Below, in pieces: positions 58,511 through 64,000 of a stretch of DNA of 64,000 nucleotides (positions are counted from its first letter, which is position 1; each line of letters opens with the position of its first letter). A program made the position numbers and the translations under genes. The notes under the pieces were generated by a model. The model had not been told where the DNA came from. It worked only from the letters and a program-made list of their open reading frames with translations, and ran no database searches. The stretch spans positions 1 to 64,000 of the forward strand of contig JAIXMR010000092.1 in NCBI GenBank assembly GCA_025677835.1, written 5' to 3'. This DNA is from Sporodiniella umbellata. Its lineage: Eukaryota > Mucoromycota > Mucoromycetes > Mucorales > Rhizopodaceae.

Positions 58511-60287
58511 ATGGAATCCAGTGTAAATAGCATAAGTAATAAAGCAGATGTAGATATATCTGATGATACCTTGGAAACACACAGCGAAAAATTACAACCG
58601 TTGACTACTAAAAGAGAGCTTTGGAGCTATTATTTATATTACAACGGTGTAAGACATTTAATAAGATAAAATCAAAGTTAAATAAACTATTGCAGAATAA
58701 CGGATACACTATATACAGTTGTATGCCTCTTATCCTACAGTACTTGGCATACAAAAATGGATTCAATCCTTCAACTCTCGAGAAGTGTGATATCAACAAT
58801 GCCACTGAACCATGTAACATAAATTGGATAACTGGAAATATTCCTATTTCCTCTATGCTCCTTTATGTTCAAGCCATTGCTTTTTCCCTTCAAATGGTAT
58901 TGCTTACCACTTTTGGAAGCTTGGCTGATTATGGCCGCTGGAATCGATACGTGTTACTCGTTTCCACAGTATTGAACTTTTTTTTTCAAGCGCTTCCTAT
59001 GACCCTTATAAACGACGATGGAAGAAACTGGAATATAATGATGGGCTTGATGACAGTTGGCCTTATATCATATGGCACAAGCTTGGCATTTTATGCAGCC
59101 GTGTTTCCTACCATTAGGTACCTTCTAACTTATATAATAAATCGACAACTAAAAAGATGTTTGTTCATATATAAAAAGCGATAATTTACCACAAGTAAGA
59201 GAAAAAGGAGAAGACAACGAGAAATGGAGGAATCATGTATCGGCAATATCAACTACTCACTCTAACATTGGGTTTTTGGTGGTCTCAGGAATACTATCAG
59301 GCGTTTCTTTTGTACCATACGAAGGCGATTCGCTAGGAAATAAGCCAATTTACAACTTTATTGGAACTATGGTCTGCGCTACCTATGCTGCATTAACTGC
59401 AATTCCATATTTTGTCCTTATGCCTAAAAACAGAAAAGGGCCAGACTTACCATTGGGTTACAACTACCTGACTATTGGGTGGAAATCCATTGTGGAGTCA
59501 TTCAGGTAATTGAATTAGTATACATGCTCTGTATCACCTTTAGTAACTGTATGTCTGTTTGTTTATTAGAGAAGCCAAAAAACTCCGTTATTTGTTTACC
59601 TATATGGTGGCATACTTCATGTTTTCTGATGGTATATCAACTCTCAATCAAATGATAGTTATAGTTCAAGGACAGCTCACTAATTTTTCTCCCAAACTAA
59701 ATGTCCTTTTTGGTCTGCTTTCTGCAGTGACCTCTATCATGGGATGTTTGCTCTTCTTGTGGCTTACCGAATATTTCAAGCTCAAAACAAAGACTAGCCT
59801 TTTAATGATTATGTGCCTTTCGTCTGTGATACCTCTCTGGGGTAGTATCGGTATTTTTTCAAACAACTTTGGACTCAAGGTAAAAAAAAAAAAAAGAGGG
59901 TCATTGATCGTTGTTATGTCTAATATTGCTTTCATCTGATAGTCTATTAATGAAATGTGGGTGTTAAATATATGGGGCGGTTTGTTTGTGGCCCCTATAT
60001 GGGCATGGCAGCAAACATTGTTGGCTGAGATGGTTCCCAAGGGTAAAGAAAATTTATTTTTTGGACTCTTTGGGATTGTCAGCAAAGCTTCATCTTGGAT
60101 TGGCCCTGTCGTTATTGGAGCAATTACTGAGGCTACTTCAGACATTTGGAGAGGGTGGCCATTTGTTCTTGGCTTGTTTGCTGTAGCCATAACTATTGTC
60201 GTTTGGATCGACGTTGATGACGCAAAGAAAGATGCCTGTGAATATGTTCAAAGGGGCGAAGGTCCCACAAAATCTCAACTTAATTAA
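58511..60287 (+). CDS. ATG22: Atg22-like vacuolar MFS transporter
   Basis: Five exons, 58511-58648, 58696-59117, 59179-59505, 59570-59879 and 59943-60287, give 513 aa. A polar N-terminus is followed by WSYYLYYNGNNGYTIYS and MPLILQYLA, then about twelve helices. FGSLADYGRWNRY, FVPYEGDSLGNKPIYNF and ENLFFGLFGIVSKASSWIGP are family signatures. Atg22 releases amino acids from the vacuole after autophagic breakdown. The call is to the Atg22-like family; fungi often have several paralogues, so strict orthology is not claimed. Its position directly after SNX4/ATG24 on the same strand, with a 69-bp gap, is notable. Confidence 0.88.
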
Positions 60288-61245
60288 CTCAGCGATAAAA
60301 AAACAGCCATTATGTCATACCTGTATTTTAAATGATAGCTTGTATTACTGAAGTTTACACGCCTACCTTGTTTTAGTGCTTTTTTCTATAAAAAAGGGAT
60401 CTGCACACTTTTTTTTTTTTTTGGCAGTGGTTTTGGTTTGGGAATCTCTAAACACAAGTGTTAATTTGCTGAATAATGACGGATATATGATGTGTGCTGT
60501 ATGGGAAAGACAGATGTTAAGACGTTTTGTTTATAGAGAAATTACATTTCTGTTTTCTATGTTTCTGTATGTGTGAAAATCACTTTCTACTCTCATCTGA
60601 CACGAGATGAGAATATTAAATGCTAATAGAGCCCTAAACAAATGTTATACGAATAGGATGTTGGCAATTGTGTTGCACTGGTATTCTGCTTTCCTTTTTT
60701 TCTATTTTCGCTTTTTTTTTTGGGAATTGTTTCATCTAAATAAAGTTACTGCTTAATTAGGTGCGATCTTTTTAAACGTATAAGGTGGCTTAATAAAGTG
60801 GTTCACATAACTGAGTTTTTTTTTGGTGTAAAGGCGCTAAACGAGAATAATTGATTGTAAAGCGGAAATACTATAATTAAATAAATTGTTACCAAAAGAA
60901 ATAGTCAGAAATTGTTGTACAGTCAATGTTAAAAAAAGGATCTTTTTAATGTGCACCAAGAATTCATATACAGAATTATCGGTTAATAGGCTGTGTATAT
61001 CTATTTACATTTTGCGTTAAATTTAATTGAGTAGAATGCCAAGATAAACAGCTAATATGAAGATTGTCTCATCTCTGCCTTCTTTTTAAGGAATAGTCTA
61101 AATGACATTTACAAAGAGGGATCGACACCAGAAGAGGTAAGGTAAATCCACGTGTAACGGCCCCAGCCTTTTTAAAAACTGTCACACTAGGCTATTTAAA
61201 CGGACCATCAGATCACTTCTCCTTTTCTTTCCTTCAACCGAAACA
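60288..61245. other. Intergenic region ATG22 / SWIRM gene
   Basis: About 0.96 kb. AT-rich with poly-T runs; the ORF at 60376-60576 is not supported. TATTTAAAC near 61193, about 50 nt before the SWIRM-gene ATG, may be its TATA element, followed by a CT-rich leader. Confidence 0.45.
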
Positions 61246-61947
61246 ATGATGTCAATAATACCACTCTCCCCTCCTATCACGCCAAAAACTCTCCATGAAC
61301 AATACGACGACGAGATTGACTTTATTCTATTAAACCGACGCTTATCTAAAACGCATTGCCGTACAAAATCAATCCCTCGGCGATCCCTTTCATCTCATAC
61401 GCGCGGGAGCTTTCAAATGAACACTTTTTCCATACTTATAAAGAAAGAAAAGATACGAAGACCCTCAGTCTCTTCTAAAAAAGCAAAGCCTGATAAATCA
61501 AAGACTGAGTCTGCAATTTTTTACGACACAATGGATCTCGCTCTGCCAGATGAACAATATATTTTACCTCAATGGATGCCCAATATGAATGCATTTGAGC
61601 AGCGATCTCATGTTCGTGCTATTTGGAAAGGTAAAACAAACTCAAATAATACAAGCTCTGATTACTCATATAAGCTAATAGGCACACCGTTGGACGTTTC
61701 AAATATGCCTTATTATGGACAATTGCACCATGGCGAAGTTAACATTGCTTCCGTTTTACGTTTATCGCCTGAGCAGTATTTGAAGTGTAGGCGTTCACTT
61801 ATTCTAGCTGCACAACAGTTTGATAAATCACAAATGAAGTTTCGAAAGTCGGACGCTCAAAAATGTGTCCGTATCGATGTAAATAAGACAAGCTCGCTGT
61901 GGTGCGTATTCAATGCCTTGGGCTGGTTTAAGCCTAAAAAATTCTGA
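61246..61947 (+). CDS. SWIRM-domain protein (Fun19/Laf-like)
   Basis: Single exon, 233 aa. The N-terminal 140 residues are basic and disordered (PLSPPITPKT, SIPRRSLSSHTRGS). The C-terminal SWIRM domain (about 150-228) reads PYYGQLHHGEVNIASVLRLS, EQYLKCRRSLILAAQ, FRKSDAQKCVRIDVNKTS and WCVFNALGW. SWIRM is a helical DNA/histone-binding module of chromatin complexes (SWI/SNF, LSD1, Ada2). Short proteins with this layout in yeasts (Fun19 and S. pombe Laf proteins) are linked to histone-deacetylase complexes. Complex membership here is inferred. Confidence 0.82.
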   Translation: MMSIIPLSPPITPKTLHEQYDDEIDFILLNRRLSKTHCRTKSIPRRSLSSHTRGSFQMNTFSILIKKEKIRRPSVSSKKAKPDKSKTESAIFYDTMDLALPDEQYILPQWMPNMNAFEQRSHVRAIWKGKTNSNNTSSDYSYKLIGTPLDVSNMPYYGQLHHGEVNIASVLRLSPEQYLKCRRSLILAAQQFDKSQMKFRKSDAQKCVRIDVNKTSSLWCVFNALGWFKPKKF

Positions 61948-62978
61948 AGACAGTTTTTCAGAAAATTATGTAATTACCTATGGTGTATGCTTGTATATAA
62001 AAGACCCTTGAATATGACTATGCGTATGTTAAATATCCCAATAAAAAGAAAACGATTTGCCCATAGGCGTTTGTATTGTGTACCAGCTTTGGCGATAAAT
62101 TTACAAAAACTCCTGCTTATCTACTTATTCTTAAGTGCCACATGACTTAGGCTGCATACTGTTTACTCTGTATACAAAGTGAAAATTCAGTATTCTGGAT
62201 GCTACGGTGGGAACGGGGTCGTTTTAGGTTATAGTGCTTGCCGAATGACCGATTGTTGCTAAAAAGCCGTCAGTGGCTGAATTGCAATACCTTATATGTA
62301 GCACCCCAACATAATCTTTTCTTATGCGTAATTAAGATGCTCAGTTTTTTAGAAACGTCTTTTAATCAAATTAATGGTCTTTACAGTAGGCCAAATGCGG
62401 ATTTATAGCAGTTCCGTTTTCTTTAGCATATTGGACTGGGGTTTTGTTTTAACAACTATAACCTATGTTTTTTTTAATGGTTCAGTATCTCAAATAGCTT
62501 ATTTGAACTGTGAGTGTGTAGAATTACGTCCACATGCGCCATTTTTAGTCTGTTTCAATTAACAATGGGTAATCAATTTCTATATTCAGTAAATAGTTTA
62601 CGAACTACCAACAACACTATATTATCTATTGAGCTGCCCAATTGCTATTAGACAGTAAATACACTGACACGCTATTATGAGTATATTTAAATAGTGCTCG
62701 TTCTTCAAGGGCTTTTCTTCTCCAGTATGTATATAAATTAGCTATCTCTTCTCCTTCCCTGTGTTTCAGGGTACGTCACATTTTGTATTCTTATGATCGC
62801 TCTTAGCAAACACTTTTGCAACTGTATAATCTATAAAGACTAATGTATACCAGTAATGCAAGGCCACTTTAACAAACTTGAAAAAAAATATGCACATGCT
62901 TGCTAAGCGCTTAGAAAACGCTCTATACTTTTAAGAAAAGGTTGGAAATAGTTTATTTAAAATTTTTAGATATAAGCT
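61948..62978. other. Convergent spacer SWIRM gene / NUP98
   Basis: About 1.0 kb. TTCAGAAAAT...CCCAATAAAAAG near 62040 is a likely poly(A) signal for the SWIRM gene. The ORF at 62374-62562 is not supported. The rest is featureless AT-rich DNA. Confidence 0.5.
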
Positions 62979-64000
62979 TTAAAATCTTTCAGTTTTGAAA
63001 GACCATGTACCAGTGCTGTAATCATAGTCTACAAAGTTAATATTGGGTCGTTGACGGAGCTTGTCAACAAACAACAAGAAGCGGGGATGTTCAGGATCTT
63101 TGATAGCAGCACCTGTATTTTTGTCACGAGGAAAACAATTTTCAATTTTGATTAAAGCGGGAACATTCAATTCAACGCCGGCAGATTTTTTGCTGCTCTC
63201 ATCAGGGTAAACCACAACTTTTTTATCCTCAATGAGTATAAGAGTACCCAACAAATCATCTAAATCAACTTCAGACAAGTCCACGGACTTTTCAAACCTA
63301 ATTTCGCCAAATCCTTTGCGTCCAACAGTAAAGTTGTGTACTACCTTGAGGTTTTCTTTGCTCATGCCTTTCAGTGTTTCAATAGTAGGAGACATATAGT
63401 ATCCACGCTTAATAGCAGCGGATGATGAGGATGAGCTACCAGCAGAGCTTGTCGCAATAGGAACTCCAGAAACACCGTTTTCAGTAGCTGTAGGGGGTAC
63501 AGAAGAGACAGCGTTGTTGATTCCTCTTGAGGCGACGTATTCAAGATTAGGGTCGAAAAGTACCTTTTTCTTCTCGGCTTTCTTGTTTACAATGGCTACA
63601 ATATTGGCAGGATCAACGCTGTCATCGAATATTAACTGTCTATTGTTTTCGCGGGGAGCAAACGCTCCAGCGCCAAGAACAGCATCATCGCTCACACCCT
63701 CAATAGACGAGCTGCTCATCTTTTTCTTTGTGGGTCGAATCACAGGGGTAACAGAAAAACCGCGAAGCTTGATCTTGGACACAACGCGAGGAGAAATAGG
63801 ATAATGGGGAGTGGGGGGCTTACTTGCAGATCCACTGACAGCTACAGCAGAAGGGCCCGATCTGGGGTCGCTACTAGCACCAGGGGGTTTGGTTAAATCA
63901 AATAGAGGGTTGCTGCCATATGGGTTTCTATCGACAGCAGCTACCAAAGGTTGTTGTTGGTTTGGTAAACCATTGGTACCAAAGGAAGTTAAACCGCCTT
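62979..64000 (-). CDS. NUP98: Nucleoporin Nup98 family, C-terminal part (partial at window end)
   Basis: The frame is open from the window end (64000) to the stop at 62979, about 340 residues; the start lies outside. The first residues (GGLTSFGTNGLPNQQQ) look like the end of a GLFG/FG-repeat region. A Ser/Pro-rich linker (KIKLRGFSVTPVIRPTKKK) leads to the Nucleoporin2 domain: GYYMSPTIETLKGMS, FTVGRKGFGEIRFEKSVDL, VELNVPALIKIENCFPRDK and FVDYDYSTGTWSFKTERF, then stop. This domain anchors Nup98 to the nuclear-pore scaffold. In many species it self-cleaves at His-Phe|Ser and continues into Nup96. Here the chain stops right after the Phe and the His position is Arg, so this is a stand-alone Nup98 that needs no cleavage. 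Confidence 0.9.
   Translation of the reverse strand, partial: GGLTSFGTNGLPNQQQPLVAAVDRNPYGSNPLFDLTKPPGASSDPRSGPSAVAVSGSASKPPTPHYPISPRVVSKIKLRGFSVTPVIRPTKKKMSSSSIEGVSDDAVLGAGAFAPRENNRQLIFDDSVDPANIVAIVNKKAEKKKVLFDPNLEYVASRGINNAVSSVPPTATENGVSGVPIATSSAGSSSSSSAAIKRGYYMSPTIETLKGMSKENLKVVHNFTVGRKGFGEIRFEKSVDLSEVDLDDLLGTLILIEDKKVVVYPDESSKKSAGVELNVPALIKIENCFPRDKNTGAAIKDPEHPRFLLFVDKLRQRPNINFVDYDYSTGTWSFKTERF

Overview
The window is nuclear DNA of a filamentous fungus, most likely an early-diverging one of the Mucorales type. This placement is inferred: base composition is AT-rich, nearly every gene carries several short introns (about 40-120 nt, GT...TAG/CAG, often with long T or A runs), and the gene content is fungal (Skn7-type HSF/response regulator, ATG13, Vrg4, mL40, Slh1-type helicase, Rpr2). 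I see no operons, Shine-Dalgarno sites, CRISPR arrays, rRNA or tRNA genes, or complete transposons.

Layout, left to right. 0-7.3 kb: FLVCR-like MFS transporter (+), ATG13 (-), N-formylglutamate-amidohydrolase-like protein (+), TFIIF beta (+). 7.3-11 kb: gene-poor AT-rich DNA with an imperfect 33-bp inverted repeat. 11-17.4 kb: Skn7-type regulator (+), Tvp38/TMEM64-type membrane protein (+), a small Pro/Gln-rich membrane protein (-) and a MATE transporter (-). 17.4-26.7 kb: a long gene-poor stretch with a two-domain Rieske protein (-) and a decayed zinc-finger ORF. 26.7-39.6 kb: gene-dense, with a P-TEFb-type cyclin, two uncharacterised minus-strand ORFs, a two-pass PPxY membrane protein, mL40, a 1,688-aa Ski2-like helicase, a tentative small membrane gene and GAPDH (-). 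39.6-44.4 kb: gene-poor, with a very AT-rich broken ORF remnant. 44.4-52.8 kb: 4CL-like peroxisomal acyl-CoA ligase (-), Vrg4 GDP-mannose transporter (+), Pdx2/Sno glutaminase (-), eIF4A-III (+), ribosomal protein uL14 (-). 54.3-62 kb: a same-strand run of cysteine synthase, RNase P subunit Rpr2, sorting nexin Snx4/Atg24, Atg22-like transporter and a SWIRM protein. 63-64 kb: the C-terminal part of Nup98 (-), running off the window.

Most genes are housekeeping. Three belong to autophagy (ATG13, SNX4/ATG24, ATG22), and the last two are only 69 bp apart on the same strand. Exon models were assembled by hand from reading frames, splice consensus and family conservation. Nearly all close in phase into complete proteins, but no transcript evidence was available. 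I do not see a clearly novel system. The points most worth checking are the helicase lacking a second Sec63 module, the Nup98 that stops at the usual autoproteolysis site, the decayed ORF broken mainly by TGA, the inverted repeat in the 7.3-11 kb gap, and the recurrent T-run/A-run palindromes.
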